Assembly: GCA_963823505.1 (NCBI GenBank)
Contig: CAWGLY010000001.1
Coordinates: 174,796 to 238,795 of the forward strand
From: DATHZQ01 sp963823505
Lineage (GTDB): Bacteria; Actinomycetota; Acidimicrobiia; Spongiisociales; UBA5794
Length of the DNA stretch: 64,000 nt
Direction of reading: 5' to 3'
This document shows, piece by piece, positions 35,302 to 42,677 of the stretch. Every line of letters starts with the position of its first letter. Position 1 is the stretch's first letter. The position numbers were made by a program, and so were the translations under genes. The notes under the pieces were generated by a model. It was not told the origin of the DNA and made no database searches. It worked only from the letters and a program-made list of their open reading frames with translations.

Positions 35302-36659
35302 AGTGTGGCCTCGATCCCGATCGCCGATATGACTTCGTTGATGAGGTTCGACACCGGTACGGGACTAGTCAGCAGCTTCGCTCCGCCGGGGAGTGCCGCT
35401 GTCGCAGGTGCATCAACGACGATGAGGGTCACCGCGGTCAGGCAGCCGTTCCAGTCGGCGCGATCGATCAAGGTTCCATGGGTGAGGATCACGCGGACGG
35501 CTTCGGTCTCGGACGCCTCGCCGATGGGCATCCATCGTGCGTTGATTCCCGCATGTTCGAGTGCCTCAACCACCAGTGACGAGTGGTACGCGTCGTCGAG
35601 GTCCACGGCGACGACATCGGTGCGGCTGACGGGGCCGACCGGGGGCAGCACCTCGCGACACATCCGACCCGAAGCCGTAGGCACGACGATGTCGAATGTC
35701 GTCCCCTCTCCCACCTTGGAACCAACGGTGATCGTTCCTTCCATGGAGGTCACGATGCCGTGGACCACCGAGAGCCCGAGTCCCGTTCCTTTCCCCGCGC
35801 GGGTCGTGAAGAACGGTTCGAATACGCGCTCGGCCACGTCGCTGTCCATCCCACTTCCGGTGTCGCGTACCGTGAGCCGGACCCGTGGGCAGGATGACGA
35901 GCGAGCCTCACCCACGCAGGACGCCTCGATGGTGATCGTGCCGCCGTCTGGCATGGCATCCCGAGCGTTGAGGATCAGGTTCAGGAGAACCTGAATGAGC
36001 TGGGTGCGATCCCCTTCCGTCCACAACGGCGTGGAGGGAACCTGAAGCTCCACCGTCACATCTGAGGGGAGCATCGCTCCGGCGAGCGCCGAGCCCTCAT
36101 AGGCGACGTCGGCGAGGTCGACCGGCACCTTTCGTCCGGCGGATCGTTTGCCGAACAGCATGAGCGCCTGGACGGTGTGCGATGCCTGCCGGGCTGCTGA
36201 TCGTGCCCGCTCGAGATCTCCACGAGCATGTGATGCGTGGGACGTCTCGGCGGACACAGCATCGAGCGACCCTCTGATGACGGCGAGTTGGTTGCCGAAG
36301 TCGTGGGCAACACCCGCGGCCATCTGGCCGAGTGCCTCCATCTTCTGCGACTCGACCAGCTCGCGCTGGGTTCGCCGGCGCATCTCCTCCTCGCGGCCGA
36401 GACGGGCGCGGGTCACCCTGATCCGGTTGAGGAAGAGCACCCATCCCCCAATCGCCACGATGAAGATCGCGATCTCGGCGACGATCGTGTACACCTCGAC
36501 GGCCTTCACACCGGACAGGGAACTGTCCCGATAGCTGAGGTAGAGGTGGAGGATCTGGAGGGTGATCATCCCGAGGGTGAGCAGGACGGCGATCAGCAGA
36601 GTCCGTTGATCACCACGTCGCCGATGGGAAGATTCCCACGACGTTCCCAGCCCGCTCAT
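35298..36659 (-). CDS. membrane sensor histidine kinase with C-terminal receiver-like domain
   Basis: 453 residues. Two membrane helices (about 20-42 and 54-77) with a very short outer loop, so sensing is probably intramembrane or cytosolic. HisKA-type dimerisation helix with MAAGVAHDFGNQLAVI (phospho-His H119), N box NLILNARDAMPDGG, G1 DTGSGM, and G2 GTGLGL. After the ATPase domain, the last 115 residues look like a degenerate receiver (VVAVDLDDAYHSSLVVEALE) lacking the usual Asp context. Partner regulator follows directly. Confidence 0.9.
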   Translation of the reverse strand: MSGLGTSWESSHRRRGDQRTLLIAVLLTLGMITLQILHLYLSYRDSSLSGVKAVEVYTIVAEIAIFIVAIGGWVLFLNRIRVTRARLGREEEMRRRTQRELVESQKMEALGQMAAGVAHDFGNQLAVIRGSLDAVSAETSHASHARGDLERARSAARQASHTVQALMLFGKRSAGRKVPVDLADVAYEGSALAGAMLPSDVTVELQVPSTPLWTEGDRTQLIQVLLNLILNARDAMPDGGTITIEASCVGEARSSSCPRVRLTVRDTGSGMDSDVAERVFEPFFTTRAGKGTGLGLSVVHGIVTSMEGTITVGSKVGEGTTFDIVVPTASGRMCREVLPPVGPVSRTDVVAVDLDDAYHSSLVVEALEHAGINARWMPIGEASETEAVRVILTHGTLIDRADWNGCLTAVTLIVVDAPATAALPGGAKLLTSPVPVSNLINEVISAIGIEATL

Positions 36660-36695
36660 ACGCTCCCCCCCGATGCCACAGCACCTGTGAACGCT

Positions 36696-36754
36696 TCCGA
36701 TTATACGGGACGAAGGAGCTGCCGAACGGTCCGATCATGCGGGACGAAGGAGCT
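36696..36754 (-). promoter_or_regulatory. paired 25-bp direct repeats and -10 box upstream of kinase gene
   Basis: Copies at 36696-36720 and 36730-36754 agree at 23 of 25 positions (shared core CGGGACGAAGGAGCT) with a period of 34 bp. On the minus strand the first copy contains TATAAT (36705-36700), about 40 bases ahead of the kinase start. The arrangement fits a promoter with a repeated operator serving one or both divergent genes. Confidence 0.55.
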
Positions 36755-36886
36755 TGCGAATAGGCCAACGGCTGTGACTCAGCAGGATTCCCGATGGGGA
36801 TTCCGGGCGGACACGCATACCTTGGAGGGTGGGACGCGCTTCGTGCAAGCTCATCGCGGGGCGCAGGGACGGAAGGGCGTGGGACA

Positions 36887-37597
36887 ATGAGTGACATCGC
36901 ATACCGGTACCGTCATGGCGGTCTTCTTCGACGACGGGTCGGTGGCCTATGTGTCGTCATGCTGGTTCTCCTCAACCTGACCGCAGCAACGCCGGCACAC
37001 GCAGGAGAGGGTGCGGGAGACCGCATCACCGGATCTCTGACGGTCGAGCACATCGGCAATCATGCCGATGGTGAGCCAGGCACCGCATCTGTCGAGTTCG
37101 AGGCCTTCGAGGCGACGGCGAAGCACGCGGCCCGGGGCAGCCTCCAGCTTGACATAGCGAACTCGGCTGGTGAGGTCGGGAGGCGCATCACGGTACAGGT
37201 CACGGACGTATGGGTAGACGGGACCGAGGGCGCATTCATCGGCATCGTGACTGCTGACATCCGCTCATCTGAAAACGGGGACGATCACGGGGACGAGGCT
37301 ACCGAACCCGGACATGACACCGGACACGATTCTGGCCACGGAGGTGCGGGCGATCATGCGACCGGAAAGGACCGCACGGGGCAGTTGATGGCCGTCAAGG
37401 TCACCGATGGGGGATCCCCCGGTCAGTTTGACACTATCGACTGGAAGTGGTTCCTGGCCGGCACGATCACGCTCGAGAACGTCGTCGCCGCGGACCACCT
37501 TTGCGACAACGGCCTCAAGGTCATCCTCGGCGGCAATCTGACGGTACACCTGACTCCCTCCAAGCCGACGAAGACGTCCGTGGGCTTGGCGTCGTGA
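36887..37597 (+). CDS. secreted protein with His/Asp-rich segment
   Basis: 236 residues; ATG at 36887 with only a weak GAAGGG ribosome site. Signal peptide residues 1-39 (Arg-rich, then LCVVMLVLLNLTA, cleavage after AHA). A beta-rich domain follows (ITGSLTVEHIGNHADGEPG), then residues about 130-158 dense in His, Asp and Gly, a plausible metal-binding stretch, then a closing domain (FDTIDWKWFLAGTITLENVV). Family unknown. Divergent from the histidine kinase, with shared control region. Confidence 0.7.
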   Translation: MSDIAYRYRHGGLLRRRVGGLCVVMLVLLNLTAATPAHAGEGAGDRITGSLTVEHIGNHADGEPGTASVEFEAFEATAKHAARGSLQLDIANSAGEVGRRITVQVTDVWVDGTEGAFIGIVTADIRSSENGDDHGDEATEPGHDTGHDSGHGGAGDHATGKDRTGQLMAVKVTDGGSPGQFDTIDWKWFLAGTITLENVVAADHLCDNGLKVILGGNLTVHLTPSKPTKTSVGLAS

Positions 37598-38004
37598 TCC
37601 CAGAGGGACAAGCGATATCCCGGGCACGTACCCGCCCCGCCAGCCTGGACAATGGTTGGCGGGCAGCAGACGTCCAGTGAAGCGGAGGCGAACTCAATGG
37701 TTCGCTCCTCCCGTGCGACGAGGTCGTGCCGGTACCGGGCGGCGAGATCGTTTTCTACGACCTCGCCGCACGGCAGCTCGGCCCGGGATGGCCATTCACC
37801 CGCTGGATCACAGTCTGGCAAGGCTCGAGCACCGGCGGCGCCGCCCAGGCATGATGCGGAGAACAGCACGAGGTTGGTAGGCGCCACGCACAAGGCGCTC
37901 AGCTGATCGACCCGTGGTCGGCTGGATCGTCGAACGGACCACCGATGGTTCCCGAGAATGGCTCCCAAACGTCAGAAGGTTCACGAGCCCGTTGAGCGAC
38001 GAAA
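37598..38004. other. no gene recognised
   Basis: About 400 bases up to the att core hairpin; a minus-strand frame is open but unrecognised. ATGGCTCCCAAACGTCAGAA at 37955-37974 recurs at 39590 to the left of att copy D, so this is part of the att neighbourhood. Confidence 0.4.
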
Positions 38005-38020
38005 CCCCCGCTCTCGGGGG
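38005..38020 (-). terminator. terminator-like hairpin next to att copy C
   Basis: CCCCCG / CGGGGG stem with a four-base loop at the same distance from the core as the hairpin beyond the intact tRNA. Confidence 0.45.
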
Positions 38021-38030
38021 GACTTCAGCA

Positions 38031-38073
38031 GCACGCCCGGAGGGACTCGAACCCCCAACCTTCTGATCCGTAG
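38031..38073 (-). repeat. att core copy C (tRNA-Arg 3' fragment)
   Basis: 43 bases identical to the 3' part of the intact tRNA-Arg(ACG). Left border of the Fic module. Confidence 0.85.
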
Positions 38074-38201
38074 ATCTCCAAGCCGTGTCCACCGGTGTCC
38101 ACGAGAGTCCACATAGGCCCGGTCGATGGGCTTTCGAGTCCACCGGCGTCCACGGCCGTCCAGAGAGGTCCACGGAGAATGGCTCCCAATTTGGCTCCCA
38201 A
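38074..38201 (-). repeat. att-adjacent flank, integrase 3' tail remnant (copy C)
   Basis: Shares AGATCTCCAAGCC, repeated GTCCAC hexamers and GAATGGCTCCCAATTTGGCTC with the flanks of att copies A and D. The minus-strand reading FGSQIGSHS is a typical integrase C-terminus. Confidence 0.55.
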
Positions 38202-38266
38202 ACGGAATCCGCTGAAAGCCCGCCGGTGTCGCCGTCGCCTCCGTGATCAGCCGTCCGAGTCCACTT

Positions 38267-39448
38267 CTAGCGAGGCTGACGGTCTGGCTCATCTTCTACC
38301 TGCACGCCGCCATAGACCGCTTCGAAGATCCTGGGTGCCTCATAGACCCGCCCTCGCTCGCGGCCGGTCACCTCGACCAGGTCTCCGCGCTCGACGAGGG
38401 CATCAATCGCGGCGTGGGCGGTCGGGCGAGTCACCCCGAGCAACTTCTCGGCTCGAGACGCCGAGACGATCGGAACCGAGAACAGGTTCTCGGCGAGCCG
38501 CACCACAGAGTTCGCACGACCTTCATCGAGCAACTCGCTCCGCAGTTCGTGCTGAAGCTCGACAAGTCTGACGGTGCGCTCCTCCGCGTCGCGCGCCTGC
38601 CGTCGCACACCCCGCAGAAAGAAGCGAAGCCAGGGAACGAGGTCCCCGCGCTGGCTCGTCATCAGAAGCTGGTCGTAGTACTCGCTGCGGTGCTGCTCGA
38701 AGTATGCGGACAGATAGAGGAGGGGCTGCGTGAGCGCATCGCGCAACACCAACATCAACGGGATGAGCAGCCGGCCGATACGGCCGTTTCCGTCCAGGAA
38801 CGGATGAATCACCTCGAACTGGTAGTGAGCAAGCGCCAGCTGCACCAACAGTGGCATGTCCTGCTCGTGCAGGAATCGTTCGAAGTCGCCGAGCGCCACG
38901 TGCATCACGTCTGTGGGTGGCGGCACGAAGACTGCGTCCTCAAGCGAGCTACCCCCGATCCACACCGGGCTGGCTCGCAGCTCCCCCGGCCGCCGGTGTT
39001 GCCCGCGGACGCCGGACAGCAACAAGCCGTGCAGCTCTCGCAGCAGCCGGCTCGAGACCGGAAAACCGTCTCGTACACGCTGTAGACCGTGCTCCATGGC
39101 GAGGACGTAGTTGCGGACTTCTTGCGCATCATCCAATTCGGCAGCGGGGGGCGCCTCACCGGCCTCGAAGCGCAGCAGCTGGCTCACGTCGGTCTTCGTA
39201 CCCTCGATGCGCGAACTGAGCACAGCTTCCAATCGCAAGTGAGGCCCGATGAGCAGGTGGGGGTTAGGGATCAGCCGCCCAACCCCACCAAGACGGTGGA
39301 CAGCACCCGTTGCCTCGTCCAATAAGGTGACGACCTCTTGTGGCAGGTCGAGGCGGCGAGGTAGCGGCTCCGGGTGGAACGCCCAGAAGCCCGTTGGGTC
39401 CCTCCGGACGACCCCGCGAGCGTGCGAGGTGAAGGCGTCTGGCCGCAT
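38267..39448 (-). CDS. fic: Fic family protein (AMPylase-type) with C-terminal winged helix
   Basis: 393 residues; ATG at 39448 with AGGAG four bases upstream. Residues 1-130 hold the Fic_N region, including the inhibitory motif SSRIEG (78-83), which in class II Fic proteins blocks the ATP site. The catalytic loop HPFLDGNGRIGR (215-226) is fully canonical, so AMP transfer from ATP to a protein is expected. The C-terminal 70 residues (SASRAEKLLGVTRPTAHAAI) are a winged helix, suggesting autoregulation. It is the only gene between two att cores. The target protein is unknown; roles in toxin-antitoxin or phage response are possible. Confidence 0.92.
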   Translation of the reverse strand: MRPDAFTSHARGVVRRDPTGFWAFHPEPLPRRLDLPQEVVTLLDEATGAVHRLGGVGRLIPNPHLLIGPHLRLEAVLSSRIEGTKTDVSQLLRFEAGEAPPAAELDDAQEVRNYVLAMEHGLQRVRDGFPVSSRLLRELHGLLLSGVRGQHRRPGELRASPVWIGGSSLEDAVFVPPPTDVMHVALGDFERFLHEQDMPLLVQLALAHYQFEVIHPFLDGNGRIGRLLIPLMLVLRDALTQPLLYLSAYFEQHRSEYYDQLLMTSQRGDLVPWLRFFLRGVRRQARDAEERTVRLVELQHELRSELLDEGRANSVVRLAENLFSVPIVSASRAEKLLGVTRPTAHAAIDALVERGDLVEVTGRERGRVYEAPRIFEAVYGGVQVEDEPDRQPR

Positions 39449-39491
39449 GCTGCTCCTGATGAAGCGACGTTTCCTAAACCACAGCCTAGCT

Positions 39492-39508
39492 AAAGGGAAC
39501 CGCCCTTT
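39492..39508 (-). promoter_or_regulatory. operator-like inverted repeat upstream of fic
   Basis: AAAGGG-AACCG-CCCTTT lies about 45 bases upstream of the fic start in an unusually A+T-rich stretch (CTATATTAG nearby), a likely promoter with an operator for the Fic winged helix or another repressor. Confidence 0.5.
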
Positions 39509-39660
39509 GCTATATTAGCCAGGTCTGCAGGTGAAGCGGACTTGCGCTTCACTCAACGAGGACCACCAGTCGCGCATCCTGGATTGGGATGGCTCCCAAA
39601 CGTCAGAAGGTCGAGAGACTTCAATCACGCAGAAACCCATGCGCTGCAACGGTTTCGCTA

Positions 39661-39703
39661 GCACGCCCGGAGGGACTCGAACCCCCAACCTTCTGATCCG
39701 TAG
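39661..39703 (-). repeat. att core copy D (tRNA-Arg 3' fragment)
   Basis: 43 bases identical to the intact tRNA 3' part. Border between the Fic module and the AICE/defence module. Confidence 0.85.
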
Positions 39704-39829
39704 ATCTCCAAGCCCTGTCCACGGCGTCCACAGCCGTCAACGAACGCCGGAACGACAGGCTTTCGAGTCCACCGGCGTCCACAGCCGTCCACACGAATCC
39801 ACAGAGAATGGCTCCCAACTTGGCTCCCG
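39704..39829 (-). repeat. att-adjacent flank, integrase 3' tail remnant (copy D)
   Basis: Third copy of the flank found after att copies A and C, with the same AGATCTCCAAGCC start, GTCCAC repeats and AATGGCTCCCAACTTGGCTC end. Confidence 0.55.
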
Positions 39830-39912
39830 GAGTCCTGAGTGGATCCGTGCAGCACCGTGCTTGGCTACGCGTGCACAATGGTGCGAGAAACACGCCTGGA
39901 GGGTGAACACGT

Positions 39913-41109
39913 TCATCTGAGTCGGAACCTTGCCCTTTCTAGCAACTGGTCGTAGGTGCGTACCTCAACGCCGTCTCCGGCAGAGGCTTCGCGGATAGCG
40001 GCAGGGGAGATCCCGCGGAGACGACCGATGACCAATTGGAGACGTGGCCACGCGATATCCAGGCCGTAGCGCTCCTGAACCCGTGACCGAACGTTCTCCG
40101 AGCGAAGCGCATCGGAGTAATCACGAAGCTGCCTGATTCCGGCGGCAGCCGACCGGCTCAGAACGGGGCGACGGCCCACTTTCGTGACGACGACTGCGTC
40201 CGGTCGTTTGATCTCGAGAAGGTCGCACGGGTCGGAGCCGAATGGCTTGAGCACAAAGTCAGGTACGAGCGTTGAACCAGACTCAAGCTCGAGCACCACA
40301 TGCGGGACTGCGTCCACATACTCTGAAGCGATGAGGAAATCGGGATACGTCTCAAGAAAAGCCTGCACCTCAGCCTCCTTGATACCGGGCTCAGAGATCA
40401 GTTCCTCGAACTCCCGAAGCGCCGGCAACAGAGGCGCCTTTGTGAAGACGACGGGCCTCAGCATGTCGAAGACCTGTTCTTTCAGCCCGAGTACGCTCTG
40501 GCCGGCTGGCGTCTGCGCCACGAGGGCAACGGACTGGTCCAGGAACGACAGTGAGATGTCGATGTGTGCTGAGGGGTCGGAAATCGGTACGTAACTGGGC
40601 GCAGCGGGAGCCTGCGAGTCCCAGACGAAGCGGCGCGTGCGCCAATGGTCTGGAGATTGGGAACGAACAACCACGAGCTGGCCAACGCGCTGGCCCGCCA
40701 CCATTGCGATTGGCGTTGATCCCATATTCGCCAGCTCAAGCGTCAGGTGCCCCCGCGAGCCTGGGGCCACATTCACAGCTGTGGCTGACACCATTCCGAG
40801 ACGTGAAAAGGAGGCGCGTCCGGTGAAAAGGCCCTGGAGGCCGATTGGCATTTGGACATACTCAAGGGCCTGCCAGAGGATTAGCTCGCCGGGAGCGACA
40901 ACCTGAGTCGCACCAAGTGGCAATTCCATCTCAGACATCCCCTCTAAGCCGCCACGATCGAAACCGATCGCCCTATTGCCAAGACGGATATCGACCCCTC
41001 CGTCAGTAATCTGATCGTGCGCGATGGGTGTGATGACTAGACGCCGGCTGGGATCCGGTTCTGCGATCGCCGCGCGCAGTTCCGGGGCCGTCAGGATGGA
41101 AGGCTTCAC
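39913..41109 (-). CDS. dCTP deaminase-like domain fused to Shedu-type (DUF4263) nuclease domain
   Basis: 398 residues from the GTG at 41109, which places KPSILTAPELRAAI where dCTP deaminases start; a GTG 30 codons upstream is possible. Residues 1-165 match the Dcd/dUTPase fold: GGVDIRLGN (about 38-45), GRASFSRLG (98-105), and HLTLELANMG with the candidate catalytic Glu at 125. Residues about 240-398 match Shedu: EVQAFLETYPDFL, VPDFVL (D284), DLLEIKRP (E299, K301), GIRQLRDY (Q327), a PD-(D/E)xK arrangement. It is last in an operon with kwaB-like, kwaA-like, mod and res genes. Both halves are known antiphage enzyme types, so a defence role is likely; the combination is unusual. Confidence 0.8.
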   Translation of the reverse strand: MKPSILTAPELRAAIAEPDPSRRLVITPIAHDQITDGGVDIRLGNRAIGFDRGGLEGMSEMELPLGATQVVAPGELILWQALEYVQMPIGLQGLFTGRASFSRLGMVSATAVNVAPGSRGHLTLELANMGSTPIAMVAGQRVGQLVVVRSQSPDHWRTRRFVWDSQAPAAPSYVPISDPSAHIDISLSFLDQSVALVAQTPAGQSVLGLKEQVFDMLRPVVFTKAPLLPALREFEELISEPGIKEAEVQAFLETYPDFLIASEYVDAVPHVVLELESGSTLVPDFVLKPFGSDPCDLLEIKRPDAVVVTKVGRRPVLSRSAAAGIRQLRDYSDALRSENVRSRVQERYGLDIAWPRLQLVIGRLRGISPAAIREASAGDGVEVRTYDQLLERARFRLR

Positions 41110-41233
41110 GGCTACAGCCCTGGTGCGCGGGAGCCTCGGCGTTGCTCTCGCAGGGCACAACGACACGTCCAGATGCTGCGCATCTCGCCAAACGTCCACG
41201 GAACCTGCGGCATGGGAACGGACATGACCGGGT

Positions 41234-42151
41234 TCAAGCGCCCGTCTTTCGCTGCGCCTCGAAACGCTCGTGGGTCAATGGGCCACGAAACAGATCCTCG
41301 TTGAGCAGGTGGAGGATCGAGAACCGGTTATCTGGGTCGAACACAAGACGATCGTCAATGATGAGCCCATCCTCGTCGAGGCCCATCTCGTCGGCGTATT
41401 CGCGAACCTGGTCGATCGTCACGGCCGCTAGGTGGCCGCGCCGATTGATCTCGCGGAGACGTCTCCACACGCGGGAGTCGCGGTGTGCTACTTCCGTCAG
41501 CGCCGCAACCGCCCCATCACCCCATGGCAGGTGCTGCTCGATGCCGGCCACCCACTGATCGATGTGCTGTTCAACCAGGCCTGCATCCCGAAACAACTTT
41601 TCGAATGCGCCTTGATTCACAATCAGTGCCCACTGCTCAGCCAGCACGAACTCAAAGGAGGAGTAGAAAGCAAATGCAGGGTCCACGAGCCGCTCAAGTC
41701 TCTCACCGAGCACAGCAAGGAATCTGCGGCCACCCGAGTAGCCGATCCGAGGATCCGACCGCTTAAACAGCGCGATCCGGTTCGCGTCCCCTGCCACAAC
41801 ACCGTAGACAGAAATTCGCCGATCGACTTGATCGACCGCCAGTGGTTGCAGTTCGGCGGCCTGGGCTGCCAACTCGTAGAGGGGAGCAAAGTCGGCTAGA
41901 ACGTCTTCATCCTCGACCAGGAAGACCTGGCCATCAGCCAACTCGGCGGTTGCCTCGTAGGGGACAACCACATTGTCTTCGATGGTGCCTAGCCAGTCGC
42001 GACTCAAGTCACGCAGTCCGCTTGCGGCGGCTTGACCGAGGTTGACACCGCGCGCCTCTAAGCCATCAGATTTCTCATATGCCATGAGCAGGGACACATC
42101 ACCTGCCAGCGCTGCGCTCGTCTCCGCAACAGCATCACTGAATGGCACGTC
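41234..42151 (-). CDS. KwaB-like DUF4868 protein (Kiwa defence)
   Basis: 305 residues from a GTG at 42151 chosen for its AAAGGGG five bases upstream; a TTG four codons earlier is possible. It overlaps the end of the kwaA-like gene by 17 bases. Features of DUF4868: a central Y.....DP.I.Y.GGRRFLAVLGERL region, FEFVLAEQWALIVNQGAFEKLF, and the C-terminal FDPDNRFSILHLLNEDLFRG followed by LTHERFEAQRK. In Kiwa, KwaB (DUF4868) is a cytosolic DNA-binding effector that works with membrane protein KwaA. Order and topology of the neighbour support the assignment; both should be tested by profile search. Confidence 0.68.
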   Translation of the reverse strand, partial: DVPFSDAVAETSAALAGDVSLLMAYEKSDGLEARGVNLGQAAASGLRDLSRDWLGTIEDNVVVPYEATAELADGQVFLVEDEDVLADFAPLYELAAQAAELQPLAVDQVDRRISVYGVVAGDANRIALFKRSDPRIGYSGGRRFLAVLGERLERLVDPAFAFYSSFEFVLAEQWALIVNQGAFEKLFRDAGLVEQHIDQWVAGIEQHLPWGDGAVAALTEVAHRDSRVWRRLREINRRGHLAAVTIDQVREYADEMGLDEDGLIIDDRLVFDPDNRFSILHLLNEDLFRGPLTHERFEAQRKTGA

Positions 42152-42677
42152 GACCCCTTTCAATCAGAATGCCGTCGCCCATCCGCACAAGGTGTTGAGG
42201 CCCGTTCCAGTCTGCTACCTCCGTCCTGACCACAAGGTAGTAGGCATTGTCCTGAGAGGTGGTGCCGGTGTACACGCGATACCCGAGCATATAGAACAAC
42301 GGGTTCACGTGCACCAGTCCAACCGAGACGTGGATCAGGAAGATCAGGCTGAAGACGGCCAGACCCAGCAGAGCCTCGGTCGACGAGACCTTGGGATCGA
42401 TGACAGCCACGGCAAGGTAGCTACCGATGTGGCCAAGCACGTCTGCGCTCGAATCTGAGATGTCGCCGAAGGTATACGGCTCGGGATTACCCGTTCGAAT
42501 CGCCCACGTGACAAGGACGACGACCGCGAGACCGAGGAGTGCAGCGATTCCAAACACCCAGGCCAACGGTTGCCCCCAAGCTCGCCAGACCATTAGCGCG
42601 AATGCCGGAGAGAAGGCTGCCAGCGATAGCTCTATCCTCGCTCGCAGGCTTCCTCGGCGAGGTGGTCTGGAAGGCAT
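42135..42677 (-). CDS. KwaA-like membrane protein (Kiwa defence)
   Basis: 180 residues. Start ATG at 42677 overlaps the last base of the methyltransferase stop (TAATG), so translation is coupled. About four membrane helices: LSLAAFSPAFALMVWRAW, WVFGIAALLGLAVVVLVTW, ADVLGHIGSYLAVAVI, LLGLAVFSLIFLIHVSVG, then LFYMLGYRVYTGTTS and a short cytosolic tail (YYLVVRTEVADWNG). KwaA proteins are four-helix membrane sensors of phage. The primary sequence is not diagnostic; the call rests on topology, size and the DUF4868 neighbour. Confidence 0.62.
   Translation of the reverse strand: MPSRPPRRGSLRARIELSLAAFSPAFALMVWRAWGQPLAWVFGIAALLGLAVVVLVTWAIRTGNPEPYTFGDISDSSADVLGHIGSYLAVAVIDPKVSSTEALLGLAVFSLIFLIHVSVGLVHVNPLFYMLGYRVYTGTTSQDNAYYLVVRTEVADWNGPQHLVRMGDGILIERGRRAIQ

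Noticed and set aside
14880..39703. Extra tRNA-Arg genes at 14880, 30467, 38031 and 39661
   Set aside because: Only the 3' part from the anticodon loop is present; acceptor 5' strand, D arm and the anticodon 5' stem are missing, so these are att remnants.
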